Below are positions 33,560 through 42,488 of a DNA stretch of 64,000 nucleotides, piece by piece. Source of the DNA: an uncultured Clostridia bacterium. Lineage in GTDB: Bacteria; Bacillota; Clostridia; Oscillospirales; Oscillospiraceae. The stretch covers positions 139,120 to 203,119 of the forward strand of contig CAKNZJ010000249.1 of assembly GCA_932222125.1 (NCBI GenBank), read 5' to 3'. The notes beneath the pieces were generated by a model. It was given only the letters and a program-made list of their open reading frames with translations. It was not told the DNA's origin and ran no database searches. Position 1 is the first letter of the stretch. Each line of letters begins with the position of its first letter. Made by a program: the position numbers and the translations under genes.

Positions 33560-34303
33560 TCAAGGGGAAGAGGATTCTTTAGTCGCCCAGTAGAGCACAC
33601 CGTTGGAGGCTTGAAAGCCTAAACTGCGCTGGAGGGCTAAGGATGGGGCGTTGTCGGTAAATACCTGGCCGTAAGGGGTGTGTCCCTGAGACAGCTCCAG
33701 GTTGGTTAGCCAGCGCTGGAGCAGCCCGGCAATGCCTTGGCGGCGGTAGGCCGGGAACACTTCCAGCAGTCCCATGGAGCCCTCGGCGTGGCGACCGATG
33801 AAGCCGGTGAGGATATTCTCCCGGAAGGCTCCATACAGCATCCCGTGGGCCAGGAGCCACTCAATATAGCTGGGACTGCCTAGCTGGTAGTGGGCGCACA
33901 CCTGGCCAAGATAGTCTGGGGACAGAGGGCGCACCGTCAGCCCGAAATCAGGTATGGGGAGGGGTGTTGAGGATAACCAGCCAAGCTGAAAGCAGGAATG
34001 GCCGCGTTCCAGGCCAAACTGTCTCTCTAGGATAGGTAGGGACAGCTGTTCGTGGACGGTGATCAGATTCGGGTCAGGAGGAAGCTGAGCGGCAAGCCGC
34101 TGGGCAGTCTCCTCATCTAGAGCGAACATGGTAAAGCCCGTGTCCTGATCCGGTTGAGTATTGTAGTCAAAAGCCACCAGAGCGCCGGTGGGGCAGGCGT
34201 CCACCACATGACCTATGCCACGGCGGACTGCCTCGGTGAGGTCCAGGTAGAGGACAGGATCCTGACGAATGGCAGCATCACAGACAGTGAGATCAAGAGG
34301 CAT
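33560..34303 (-). CDS. GNAT family N-acetyltransferase
   Basis: A 247-residue protein. The C-terminal half (about residues 125-240) is a GNAT domain with the acetyl-CoA loop LEVFPAYRRQGIAGLLQRWL and the late NAPSLALQRSLGF segment. The N-terminal 120 residues have a GNAT-like or unrelated fold seen in two-domain acetyltransferases (with LTEAVRRGIG and the TMFALDEETA region). The substrate is unknown. It overlaps the large activase gene by 11 bases and is followed after 14 bases by the second activase gene, so all three are one transcription unit. This insertion between two halves of a usually single protein is unusual. Confidence 0.85.
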   Translation of the reverse strand: MPLDLTVCDAAIRQDPVLYLDLTEAVRRGIGHVVDACPTGALVAFDYNTQPDQDTGFTMFALDEETAQRLAAQLPPDPNLITVHEQLSLPILERQFGLERGHSCFQLGWLSSTPLPIPDFGLTVRPLSPDYLGQVCAHYQLGSPSYIEWLLAHGMLYGAFRENILTGFIGRHAEGSMGLLEVFPAYRRQGIAGLLQRWLTNLELSQGHTPYGQVFTDNAPSLALQRSLGFQASNGVLYWATKESSSP

Positions 34304-37229
34304 GATTACGTTCCTCTATAGCGGCGATCAGGGAGCGGATACGGATGGTGACCGCGCCCAGATTGCTGATATCGTCAATTTTGAGCTGGGTATAGAGCTT
34401 TTCGCCCTTCTCCAGGATAGAGCGCACCTCATCGCCGGTGATGGCGTCGGTGCCGCAGCCAAAGGACACCAGCTGAATCAGTTGCATATCCGGCTGCGTA
34501 CACACATATTGAGCGGCATTGTACATCCGAGCCTGAAAGGTCCATTGATTGAGCACCTTCCGAGGGGAATAGCCCTGATGGTAGGCCACTGCGTCCTCGC
34601 TGACCACTACAAAACCGAAAGATGACACCAGGTCATTGATGCCGTGATTGATCTCGGGGTCGATGTGATAGGGGCGTCCAGCCAGCACCAGGATGGGCAG
34701 GCTATCCTGGCGGGCCTGTTCAATGTAAGCTGCCCCAACGGTGCGCAGTTCCTCCTGATAGGCGTTATAGGCGGTGTACGCGGCGCGAATCGCGGCGATG
34801 GCCTCTTTGCGAGGGATGCCGAAGGTGTCTGCAAACCATTGGGAGCCGATGCGCTCATAGTCTTTGGGCCGGTGCAGGCCCGCATAAGGGTTGAGGAACC
34901 GGGTTTTTTTCAGGTTGGGAACATTGGCGGCCAGTAGTTCGGGATAGTAGGCCACCACGGGGCAGTTGTAGTGATTGTCCGCCGACTTTTCATCAAAGTT
35001 ATAGGACATGCAGGGATAGAAGATTGCGTCCACACCTGCCTCTACCAACGCTTCCACATGGCCGTGGAGCAGCTTGGCGGGATAGCATACGGTGTCCGAT
35101 GGGATGGTAAGCTGGCCTTTGATGTACAATTTTCGGGTGGATTCGGGAGATAGAACCACCTCAAAGTTCAGCCGGGTGAATAGCTCAAACCAGAAGGGCA
35201 GGTTTTCGTACATGTTCAGCCCGAACGGGAGGCCCACCCGCCCCCGGGAACCATCGCCGAGGCCCTTGCCCGCCAAAGAACGAAGCTTTTGATATTTATA
35301 GCGGTACAGGTCGGGCAGACTTGACTTCTCTTTGCCCAGCGGGCGGGAGCAACGGTTGCCCGAGATATAGCGGCGCCCATCCTCAAAGCTATTGACAGTG
35401 AGGGAGCAGTGATTGGTACACAGCTTACAGGTGGTGGGCTTGGCGTTGTGGGAAAAGGCCTCCAGAGCTTCTGGAGTGAGCAGAGCGGACTTTTCCAGGT
35501 GAAGGTTGCGGGCGGCCAAGGCCGCGCCAAAGGCTCCCATGATGCCGGAGATGGCGGGACGGGTGACCTCGCGGCCCAGCTCTTGCTCAAAGGCCCGGAG
35601 CACCGCGTCGTTGTAGAAGGTGCCACCCTGGACCACAATGTGTTTGCCAAGATCATCGGCGTTGACCGCCCGGATAACCTTGTAAATAGCGTTTTTTACA
35701 ATGGAGATGGACAGCCCGGCAGAGATATCTTCCACACCGGCGCCATCCTTTTGCGCCTGTTTGACGGAGGAGTTCATAAATACAGTACACCGGGAGCCTA
35801 GGCTCACTGGGTGCTGGGTGAACAGGCCAAGCTGGGCAAAGTCAGCGATGTTGTAGCCCAGGGCTTTGGCGAAAGTTTCAATAAAGGAGCCGCATCCGGA
35901 GGAGCATGCCTCGTTGAGCATAATGGAGTCTACAGCTCCGTTGCGCACTTTAAAACATTTCATGTCCTGACCACCAATGTCGATGATAAAGTCGACATTG
36001 GGATTGAAGTGGGCGGCCGCCCGGTAATGTGCCACAGTTTCCACCAGGCCCAAATCGCAGGAAAAAGCGTTTTTAATCAGCGCCTCTCCATAGCCGGTGA
36101 CGGCGGAGCCGCGGATCATAATGCGGTTGCCACACAGCCGGTATATTTCCTTCAACTGCTCCAGAGTCACCGCCACCGGGTTGCCTTGGTTGGAGTGGTA
36201 GTAGGTATACAGCAGCCCTCCGTCGGGGGCAATGAGCGCAATTTTGGTGGTAGTGGAACCAGCGTCAATTCCAAGGTAGGCGTCGCCCACATAGGTGTGG
36301 ATGTCCAGCTTGGGCGGGGTGGAGGCGTTGTGTCGGGCAATAAAGGCATCATACTCCTCCTGATTCTGAAAAAGAGGAGGCATGGTGTCCACTACAGAGA
36401 CAGCGTCCCGGCTTTCCTCCAGTAATGTCAGCAACCGGTCAAAGGGCTGGGCCTCGTAGTCAGAGGCACATAGGGCGGCGCCAAGGGCGGCAAAGCAATC
36501 TCCATCCTCGGGGAAAATGGCGTGGTCCTGATCCAGATGGAGGGTATGGATAAAGCGCTTCCGCAGGCCCATGAGGAAGTGGAGGGGGCCGCCTAAAAAG
36601 ACAATCGTACCCTTCAGTTCCCGGCCCTGGGTGAGGCCTGCTATGGTTTGATCCACAACCGCCTGAAAGATGGAGGCGGCCACATCCTCTTTGCGGCCGC
36701 CCTGGTTGAGAATGGGCTGGACATCGCTCTTGGCAAACACACCACACCGGGACGCGATGGGATATATCTTCTCGTGCTTAAGGGACAGGTCGTCAAGCTC
36801 ATTGACCGTGACATTCATCAATGTAGCCATCTGGTCGATGAATGCCCCTGTTCCACCGGCACAGGAGCCGTTCATCCGCTCCTCCAGCGCGCCGCCAAAG
36901 AAGATGATTTTGGCATCTTCTCCTCCAAGCTCGATCACAGCATCGGCATCCGGAATGTAGGTATTCACTGCGGCGGCGGTGGCGTACACTTCTTGGACAA
37001 AGTCCAATCCGGCGGCCTTAGCCAGCCCCAGCCCCGCTGAGCCGGTAATGGTTAGGCGAACCTGCTTGCCTTTGAGCATATCTTCAACAGAGCGCAAGGT
37101 TTCGCAAGCCCGCTCCCTGGCCTTAGAATAATGCCGCTCATAGGAACGGAACAGCAGCTTATTATCCTCGTCCATCACCACCACCTTCACAGTGGTGGAG
37201 CCAATATCAATGCCTATGCGAAGAGTCAT
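34293..37229 (-). CDS. Acyl-CoA dehydratase activase with two ASKHA domains plus DUF2229 region
   Basis: A 978-residue protein. Two BcrAD/BadFG ATPase domains occur in tandem: residues 4-255 (IGIDIGSTTVK) and 318-580 (LGIDAGSTTTK). Each keeps the two cysteines that hold the bridging [4Fe-4S] cluster of HgdC-type activases (Cys123/Cys162 and Cys442/Cys481, both 39 apart). A cysteine cluster CKLCTNHC (near 608) starts a DUF2229-like region with SDTVCYPAKLLHGH and FYPCMSYN. HgdC drives electrons into 2-hydroxyacyl-CoA dehydratases with ATP. No dehydratase alpha/beta genes are adjacent, so the target is unknown. First gene of a three-gene operon. Confidence 0.85.
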   Translation of the reverse strand: MTLRIGIDIGSTTVKVVVMDEDNKLLFRSYERHYSKARERACETLRSVEDMLKGKQVRLTITGSAGLGLAKAAGLDFVQEVYATAAAVNTYIPDADAVIELGGEDAKIIFFGGALEERMNGSCAGGTGAFIDQMATLMNVTVNELDDLSLKHEKIYPIASRCGVFAKSDVQPILNQGGRKEDVAASIFQAVVDQTIAGLTQGRELKGTIVFLGGPLHFLMGLRKRFIHTLHLDQDHAIFPEDGDCFAALGAALCASDYEAQPFDRLLTLLEESRDAVSVVDTMPPLFQNQEEYDAFIARHNASTPPKLDIHTYVGDAYLGIDAGSTTTKIALIAPDGGLLYTYYHSNQGNPVAVTLEQLKEIYRLCGNRIMIRGSAVTGYGEALIKNAFSCDLGLVETVAHYRAAAHFNPNVDFIIDIGGQDMKCFKVRNGAVDSIMLNEACSSGCGSFIETFAKALGYNIADFAQLGLFTQHPVSLGSRCTVFMNSSVKQAQKDGAGVEDISAGLSISIVKNAIYKVIRAVNADDLGKHIVVQGGTFYNDAVLRAFEQELGREVTRPAISGIMGAFGAALAARNLHLEKSALLTPEALEAFSHNAKPTTCKLCTNHCSLTVNSFEDGRRYISGNRCSRPLGKEKSSLPDLYRYKYQKLRSLAGKGLGDGSRGRVGLPFGLNMYENLPFWFELFTRLNFEVVLSPESTRKLYIKGQLTIPSDTVCYPAKLLHGHVEALVEAGVDAIFYPCMSYNFDEKSADNHYNCPVVAYYPELLAANVPNLKKTRFLNPYAGLHRPKDYERIGSQWFADTFGIPRKEAIAAIRAAYTAYNAYQEELRTVGAAYIEQARQDSLPILVLAGRPYHIDPEINHGINDLVSSFGFVVVSEDAVAYHQGYSPRKVLNQWTFQARMYNAAQYVCTQPDMQLIQLVSFGCGTDAITGDEVRSILEKGEKLYTQLKIDDISNLGAVTIRIRSLIAAIEERNHAS

Positions 37230-37295
37230 AATTGCACCTTCCTAGATGTGATGTCGCACCACGAGGGAATCGAGGTGATAATGCAACTGGCGAAT

Positions 37296-37324
37296 ATTAT
37301 ACTAAACCAATAGGACTTTTTCAA
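37296..37324 (-). promoter_or_regulatory. Promoter of the activase operon
   Basis: Minus strand TTGAAA (37324-37319) and TATAAT (37301-37296) with a 17-base spacer, leaving a leader of about 60 bases. Confidence 0.7.
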
Positions 37325-37553
37325 GAGTGGTTTTTTGAATTTCCTGTTAAGAAAAGTGCTGTTGTCTGACTGCCCCGATGATTTTAAAACGAAAAGGTGA
37401 ATGCTTGAATATTGTTTGATCCGCAGCGGGAATATGGCTGGAGGAAGGGGGGATTTGTTTCCGCCCCATAATTATCCGGATGGGAGGAAGGTGCATATTG
37501 CATAATATGGTTTGTTTCTGGCAACAATATAGGGGTGAACTTTGAAAAATCCC

Positions 37554-37582
37554 TTGACAAATATATACGCCTGTGGCATAAT
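37554..37582 (+). promoter_or_regulatory. Promoter of tRNA-Gln
   Basis: TTGACA (37554-37559) and CATAAT (37577-37582) with a 17-base spacer, about 33 bases before the tRNA 5' end. Confidence 0.75.
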
Positions 37583-37614
37583 ATCATATGGTTTCTCAAG
37601 AGTTGCCACAAAAT

Positions 37615-37688
37615 AGCGGATTAGTGTAATGGTAGCACACCAGACTCTGACTCTGTTTGTGAGGGTTCGAATCCTTCATCCGCTGCCA
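37615..37688 (+). tRNA. tRNA-Gln (anticodon CTG)
   Basis: A 74-base cloverleaf. The acceptor AGCGGAT pairs perfectly with ATCCGCT, followed by G and an encoded CCA. The D arm is GTG-TAATGGTAG-CAC, the anticodon loop CTCTGAC (CTG reads CAG), and the T arm contains GGTTCGAATCC. The outermost anticodon-stem pair is a mismatch. Confidence 0.93.
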
Positions 37689-37734
37689 AAGCAAAAGGGA
37701 GCAAGCGATATCGCTTGCTCCCTTTTGCTTTGGC
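37685..37734 (+). terminator. 50-nt perfect palindrome overlapping the tRNA 3' end
   Basis: A 25-bp perfect inverted repeat, centred at 37709/37710, begins with the discriminator base and CCA of the tRNA. It contains a CTTTTGCTTT-type descending arm but lacks a clean T run after it. It presumably terminates transcription, yet its first four bases are part of the mature tRNA. Confidence 0.7.
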
Positions 37735-37869
37735 TAGGAGATAAAGATTGATGGGGAGCCGCTGCCTCCAAACTGCTCGTTTTCGACTATGCGAGACTGG
37801 CCCATATGGGGCGCCGATATCCGGAGTGGATGGGGGGAGAGGTCACGGTATGGATTCCCCCGTCCCGGC

Positions 37870-39159
37870 CTATTTCGTCAGTTGGATGGGCGGCTTGGGA
37901 ACATTTTGCTTTCGGGCGCTGGTCTTGCCCTCCACCCGGATTTCTCCCGCGGCTGTGAGGGCCCGCTTGGTTAGGGCAGGGCCTACCAGCTCGTACACCA
38001 GCACAGAGAACAGAACCACGTTTCGCACCACCTGACCGCCCGCTAATTGCTGAGCGGTCAGTGCCATGCCCAGTGCTACGCCGGCCTGGGGCAGCAGAGT
38101 AATACCCAGGTTTTTGGTAATCTTCTTTCCACATCTGGTGAGAGCGCAGCTGCCGTAGGAGCCCGCGTATTTGCCCAGGGAGCGCATAACGATATACACC
38201 AGGCCGATCAGGAGCACCACAGGATTGGATAGCACCTGTAAATCCAATTCCGCACCGGATAATACAAAAAACAGCACGAACAGCGGTGCGGTCCAGCTAT
38301 CCACACGGCTCATTAATTCTTCCGAAAAGTCGCAGATATTACAGAATACGGTACCGGTCATCATGCACACCAGGAGTAGGCTAAAGCCAAAGTGGATGCC
38401 GCCCAGTTCAAACTTGGCCATGGAAATACCCACAGTCAGCAGGACGAAGGAGATGGAGAGGCTGAGACGCTTGCTTCGAGAGTTGAAATATTGTTCTAAT
38501 TGGTGGAGAACCCAGCCGGCCAGCGTCCCCAGCAGTAGGGAGAGGACAATCTCAATCACCGGCTCTATCAGCACGGTGATAAGGCTAATGGTGCCGCTCT
38601 CCAAAGCGGAAGCCACCCCAAAGGAGGCGGAGAAAAGGGCCAAGCCCACCGCGTCATCAATGGCCACCACCAGCAGCAGCAGCTTTGTCATCGGGCCATC
38701 TGCCTTATATTGGCGCACTACCATCAGGGTGGCTGCCGGCGCGGTGGCTGAAGCGATGGCGCCAAGGGTGATGGCGGAGGAGATGGAGATAAGATCAGGA
38801 CGGATCAGATGCAGGGTGATCAGGGCCAGATCCACCAGAACGGTGGTGACCACAGCCTGGAGAATGCCCACGATGATCGCCTGTCTGCCCATGGCCTTTA
38901 GCTGGCTTAACCGGAACTCATTCCCAATGGTAAAGGAAATAAACCCCAGAGCCACCTGGGAAATCAGGTCCAGGGCGGCCACCTGCTCCCCAGTATGAAA
39001 GCCCAGTCCGCTCAGGTTGAGGGTACCGATGCAGTATGGACCCAGCAGCAGCCCTGCCACCAGATAGGCAGTCACAGCGGGTAGATTCAGTTTTTTGGCC
39101 AAACGGGACAGCAGCAGTCCGCCCACTAGGCAGACGGACAATTGGATTAGGATTTCCAT
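37870..39159 (-). CDS. Cation:proton antiporter, CPA2/Kef-like
   Basis: A 429-residue membrane protein with about 12 helices and the Na+/H+ exchanger fold. AYLVAGLLLGPY is near the start, LGAIASATAPAATLMVVRQY precedes the ion-binding acidic motif VAIDDAVGLALFS, and TLLPQAGVALGMAL is in the last third. The C-terminal tail is short and basic with no RCK/TrkA domain. It probably exchanges Na+ or K+ for protons across the cytoplasmic membrane, using or balancing the Na+ gradient built by the oxaloacetate decarboxylase (inference). The start at 39159 follows GAGGTG; an ATG at 39174 lies next to that site. Confidence 0.88.
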   Translation of the reverse strand: MEILIQLSVCLVGGLLLSRLAKKLNLPAVTAYLVAGLLLGPYCIGTLNLSGLGFHTGEQVAALDLISQVALGFISFTIGNEFRLSQLKAMGRQAIIVGILQAVVTTVLVDLALITLHLIRPDLISISSAITLGAIASATAPAATLMVVRQYKADGPMTKLLLLVVAIDDAVGLALFSASFGVASALESGTISLITVLIEPVIEIVLSLLLGTLAGWVLHQLEQYFNSRSKRLSLSISFVLLTVGISMAKFELGGIHFGFSLLLVCMMTGTVFCNICDFSEELMSRVDSWTAPLFVLFFVLSGAELDLQVLSNPVVLLIGLVYIVMRSLGKYAGSYGSCALTRCGKKITKNLGITLLPQAGVALGMALTAQQLAGGQVVRNVVLFSVLVYELVGPALTKRALTAAGEIRVEGKTSARKQNVPKPPIQLTK

Positions 39160-39518
39160 GATACGACACCTCATTTTCTGTTGCGGCTGTCATTATACGC
39201 TGGGCCAAGGGAAAAAACAAGAAGCAGAGGATACAAAACACCCGGTACGAATGTATTCTTTTTTGTGCTTTGCGGGAACAGACCCTTATTTCCGGGGAAA
39301 GGAGTTGTGTTGATAGGGGATTGAGAAAACGGATATTCAGTGGAAATTGGGCAGTATAAGTGGTGCAGGGGATTTTGGAAAGGTAAAATTGACAAATAAA
39401 TCTCGATGTAGTATTTTATGTAGTAATCAGTGTGGGGAGGGGACGGATGCCTCCATGATAAGCTGGTTTCCTAAGGTAATCAGGATGTGGCCAAGGGATA
39501 TAAAGGGGCATTGGGTAT
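39160..39518. other. Divergent intergenic region upstream of the Ktr genes
   Basis: About 360 bases without a gene. The promoter at 39389-39417 leaves a leader of about 95 bases before ktrB. No match to the ydaO/c-di-AMP riboswitch or another known potassium-linked RNA was recognised by eye. Confidence 0.6.
39389..39417 (+). promoter_or_regulatory. Probable promoter of the ktrBA genes
   Basis: TTGACA (39389-39394) and TATTTT (39412-39417) with a 17-base spacer. Confidence 0.6.
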
Positions 39519-40853
39519 ATGAGCGCGTGGTTTTGGAAAAAAAGAAAGCTGACGTCCTTTCAAATCATTATTCTCGGTTTTTTGGGCGTTATACTGCTAG
39601 GCACCTTACTTCTGATGTTGCCTCTCTCCAGCCGGACAGGAGAGAGCACGCCGTTTTTGGAAGCCCTGTTTACTTCCACCTCTTCGGTGTGTGTAACCGG
39701 GCTGATCGTTCAGGACACAGGCACCTATTGGTCGGAATTTGGACAGGTGATTATTCTGCTTTTGATCCAGATTGGGGGAATGGGCGTCATCACTGTGGCG
39801 GCTACATTTGCCATGATCTCCGGCAGAAAGATCTCCCTTATGCAGCGCAGCACGATACAAGAGGCCATTGCGGCTCCTAAGGTGGGTGGCATCGTCCGTC
39901 TAACAGGATTTATCATCAGGATTACCTTTGTCATTGAACTGCTGGGCGCGGCTGTTATGGCACCGGTATTTTGCCGGGATTTTGGCGTCAGGGGACTGTG
40001 GATGGCGCTGTTTCACTCCGTTTCAGCCTTTTGCAATGCGGGGTTTGACCTGATGGGAAGAAGGGAGACGTTTTCCTCCTTAACTACCTATGCCACAGAC
40101 CCCCTGATCAATGTGACTGTTATGTTATTAATTGTGGTGGGTGGCATCGGCTTTTTAACCTGGGATGACGTGCGGGCAAACCGCTGGCATCTGCATAAAT
40201 ATAGGATGCAGAGTAAGGTTATCCTATCGGTAACCGTTCTGCTGTTGAGCCTTCCGGCCATCTACTTTTTTATCGTTGAATTTGGCGCTTTTCCACTAGG
40301 GGAAAGAGTGCTCCATGCGATGTTCCAGGCAGTAGCGCCGAGAACGGCGGGTTTCAATACGGTAAATTTGACCGTGATGAGCGAGGCCGGTCTATTGATT
40401 ATGATTGTGCTGATGCTGATTGGCGGCTCTCCCGGTTCTACTGCTGGCGGAATGAAGACTACCACGATTGCAGTGCTGTTTGGTACGGCCATATCGACGT
40501 TCCGAAGGAAAGAGAATACCAATTTCTTTGGGAGACGGATTGACGATGATGTGGTAAAAAATGCGGTTACTGTATTTCTGATGTATATTACCCTGTTTTT
40601 AGCGGGGGGACTGATCATCAGCACCATAGAGGGACTGCCTATGCTTACCTGTCTGTTTGAGACGGCTTCTGCCATTGGAACAGTTGGCCTTACGCTGGGG
40701 CTTACCCCCGAATTGGGTATGATATCCAGACTGATTTTGATTGTGCTGATGTTCTTAGGACGGGTTGGCGGGTTGACGTTAATCTTTGCCGCCCTGTCAG
40801 GCACACCGAAAAATGCCTCGAAGCTGCCGCTAGAAAAAATTACTGTGGGATAA
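39519..40853 (+). CDS. ktrB: Potassium uptake protein, TrkH/KtrB family
   Basis: A 444-residue membrane channel-like transporter built of four M1-P-M2 repeats. The first selectivity-filter region reads SSVCVTGLIVQDTG, later ones SAFCNAGFDLMG, PRTAGFNTV and SAIGTVGLTLG, each with the critical glycine; GGSPGSTAGGMKTTT is the gate region. It imports K+ in a complex with the cytoplasmic RCK protein encoded 13 bases downstream. The ATG at 39519 follows AAAGGGG at a long distance (11 bases). Confidence 0.94.
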   Translation: MSAWFWKKRKLTSFQIIILGFLGVILLGTLLLMLPLSSRTGESTPFLEALFTSTSSVCVTGLIVQDTGTYWSEFGQVIILLLIQIGGMGVITVAATFAMISGRKISLMQRSTIQEAIAAPKVGGIVRLTGFIIRITFVIELLGAAVMAPVFCRDFGVRGLWMALFHSVSAFCNAGFDLMGRRETFSSLTTYATDPLINVTVMLLIVVGGIGFLTWDDVRANRWHLHKYRMQSKVILSVTVLLLSLPAIYFFIVEFGAFPLGERVLHAMFQAVAPRTAGFNTVNLTVMSEAGLLIMIVLMLIGGSPGSTAGGMKTTTIAVLFGTAISTFRRKENTNFFGRRIDDDVVKNAVTVFLMYITLFLAGGLIISTIEGLPMLTCLFETASAIGTVGLTLGLTPELGMISRLILIVLMFLGRVGGLTLIFAALSGTPKNASKLPLEKITVG

Positions 40854-40865
40854 AAGGAGCTGCCT

Positions 40866-41513
40866 ATGAAAACGATTCTGCTGATTGGGCTTGGACGGTT
40901 CGGTAAACATATTGCCATAAACTTGAATCACTTAGGACACCAAGTGATGGCTGTTGACAATGTGGAAGAACGGGTGAATGGGGTACTGCCCTTGGTGACC
41001 AACGGCCAGATTGGAGATAGCACGAATGGGGATTTTTTGGAATCCTTGGGTGTCCGGAATTTTGATGTGTGCATTGTAGCCATTGGCAACGATTTTCAAA
41101 GTTCGCTGGAAACCACTTCTCTGCTCAAGGAATTGGGGGCGAGATTGGTGGTGGCCCGAGCGGCCAGAGATGTACAGGCCAAGTTCCTATTGCGCAACGG
41201 CGCCGACGAGGTGGTTTATCCTGAGAAACAGCTCGCTAAATGGACCGCCATGCGCTATACCGCAGACCACATTTTAGATTACATGGAATTGGATGGGGAC
41301 CATGCCATGTTTGAGGTTTCTATTCCTAAGGACTGGCTGGGCCGCACCATTGGACAGATTGACATTCGGAAAAAATTCAATATCAATATCATTGGAATCA
41401 AAAAGGATGGGAAATTGGAACTGTCCCTTTCCCCGGATGTTGTGCTGAGAGAGGAGGAGACGATGTTAGTGCTGGGCAAAAACAGGGATTTGCAACGATG
41501 CTTTCGGATATAG
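40866..41513 (+). CDS. ktrA: Potassium uptake regulatory subunit, TrkA/KtrA family
   Basis: A 215-residue cytoplasmic ring protein. An RCK_N domain (about residues 1-120) begins LLIGLGRFGKHIA for NAD/ATP binding, and an RCK_C domain (about 135-215) includes GRTIGQIDIRKKF. It gates KtrB in response to adenine nucleotides; RCK_C domains of this type bind c-di-AMP in several Firmicutes. AAAGGAG precedes the ATG, and a terminator follows. Confidence 0.94.
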   Translation: MKTILLIGLGRFGKHIAINLNHLGHQVMAVDNVEERVNGVLPLVTNGQIGDSTNGDFLESLGVRNFDVCIVAIGNDFQSSLETTSLLKELGARLVVARAARDVQAKFLLRNGADEVVYPEKQLAKWTAMRYTADHILDYMELDGDHAMFEVSIPKDWLGRTIGQIDIRKKFNINIIGIKKDGKLELSLSPDVVLREEETMLVLGKNRDLQRCFRI

Positions 41514-41526
41514 ATGTGAAATAACA

Positions 41527-41564
41527 TAAGGGGGACGCATCGTGATGCGCCCCCCTTAATTTTT
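41527..41564. terminator. Terminator between ktrA and the convergent oxidoreductase gene
   Basis: AAGGGGGACGCATC pairs with its complement (one mismatch) over a 2-base loop and is followed by AATTTTT on the plus strand. Confidence 0.85.
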
Positions 41565-41583
41565 AATTGACGATAGTTCCCTA

Positions 41584-42483
41584 TTATAATTGTCCGTTGT
41601 GAGCCTCAAGAGATTCCATGGCCGATGCCACAAAAAGACAGGTGGCCGCATTGTGTTGGCCGCCTTCCTGGATTTGCCGTAAAAACTCCTGAATGGAATA
41701 GCGCAGGTTGTTTGATTCATCAAAGTGCTCCTGCATCGTGTGGACGGCTGAGACAGTACCATGATCCATTTGATACCGCTCCAGCGTCAGGGAGTGTTGG
41801 GCCATCATATCAAAGTGTAATGCTCCTTGCTGGCCGAAAATGGATATCTGCCTGCTTTTGCCGGGAGTGACCAGCGATAAGGTGATGGATACCGGCACCC
41901 CATCCATCACAAAGGAGTACAGGACATCCAAGCCGTTGCCAAGACTGTCCCGCTGAAGGGTGATTTTCCGCACATGAGAAATGGAGCTGTGAGGATGGAA
42001 TATGGTGGCCAGCACGGTGAGCATGTGTACGCCAATGTTGCCAAGGATATCTGTATCAGGGTAAAACTTTCCGAATTGCGTCATTTGCATTCTGATTCCA
42101 TGCAGAGGGCCCAACTCGGGAAGAAGGACGCACATTCTCTGGACACTCTTGGAATAGGCGTAAATATAGTCCACAAACAGCTGTGCGCCGTGTGTTTTTG
42201 CAATGCGGTATAGGTCCTGATCTAGGCTGATGTCCCCGGTGAGGGGCTTTTCGCAAAACACATGGATCCCGTTTTGAAGCAGATGTTTTGCCAGGTGATA
42301 ATGGCTTGTCCGTGGGGTGCAAAGAAAGGCGGCTTCGGGCCTTGTATATTGGATAAAGTCTTCAAAGGAACGATCGCTGCTGCTCCTGGAATATACGCCG
42401 ATCAGGTGAAACTGCTTGGATTCCTCCAGATAGCCTTTGAGAATACTGCCCCAATAGCCTGTTCCGATGAGTACACATTTCAT
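41584..42483 (-). CDS. Gfo/Idh/MocA family oxidoreductase
   Basis: A 299-residue protein. The N-terminal Rossmann fold starts KCVLIGTGYWGSILKGYLE, with the dinucleotide-associated CEKPL motif (HVFCEKPLTGD) near residue 95. The C-terminal alpha/beta domain has an expected NIGVHMLTVL, where the histidine corresponds to the catalytic region. Members oxidise or reduce sugars and inositols on NAD(P). It is the last gene of a three-gene set and the RBS lies in the end of the glycosyltransferase gene. A sugar-modifying role for a surface glycan is inferred from context; the substrate is unknown. Confidence 0.85.
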   Translation of the reverse strand: MKCVLIGTGYWGSILKGYLEESKQFHLIGVYSRSSSDRSFEDFIQYTRPEAAFLCTPRTSHYHLAKHLLQNGIHVFCEKPLTGDISLDQDLYRIAKTHGAQLFVDYIYAYSKSVQRMCVLLPELGPLHGIRMQMTQFGKFYPDTDILGNIGVHMLTVLATIFHPHSSISHVRKITLQRDSLGNGLDVLYSFVMDGVPVSITLSLVTPGKSRQISIFGQQGALHFDMMAQHSLTLERYQMDHGTVSAVHTMQEHFDESNNLRYSIQEFLRQIQEGGQHNAATCLFVASAMESLEAHNGQL

Positions 42484-42488
42484 TGACA

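Larger units (their letters stand above)
37230..37614. other. Intergenic region between the activase operon and tRNA-Gln
   Basis: About 385 AT-rich bases holding divergent promoters for the activase operon (37296-37324) and tRNA-Gln (37554-37582). The 230 bases between them show no gene or clear structure. Confidence 0.6.

Noticed and set aside
36568..36760. Short frames in the activase region suggesting a frameshift
   Set aside because: The main 978-residue frame is continuous with both conserved cysteine pairs intact, so no frameshift is needed.
39418..39518. Possible c-di-AMP (ydaO) riboswitch ahead of ktrB
   Set aside because: The leader is only about 95 bases and lacks the conserved ydaO core; no stable multi-stem fold was found by eye.
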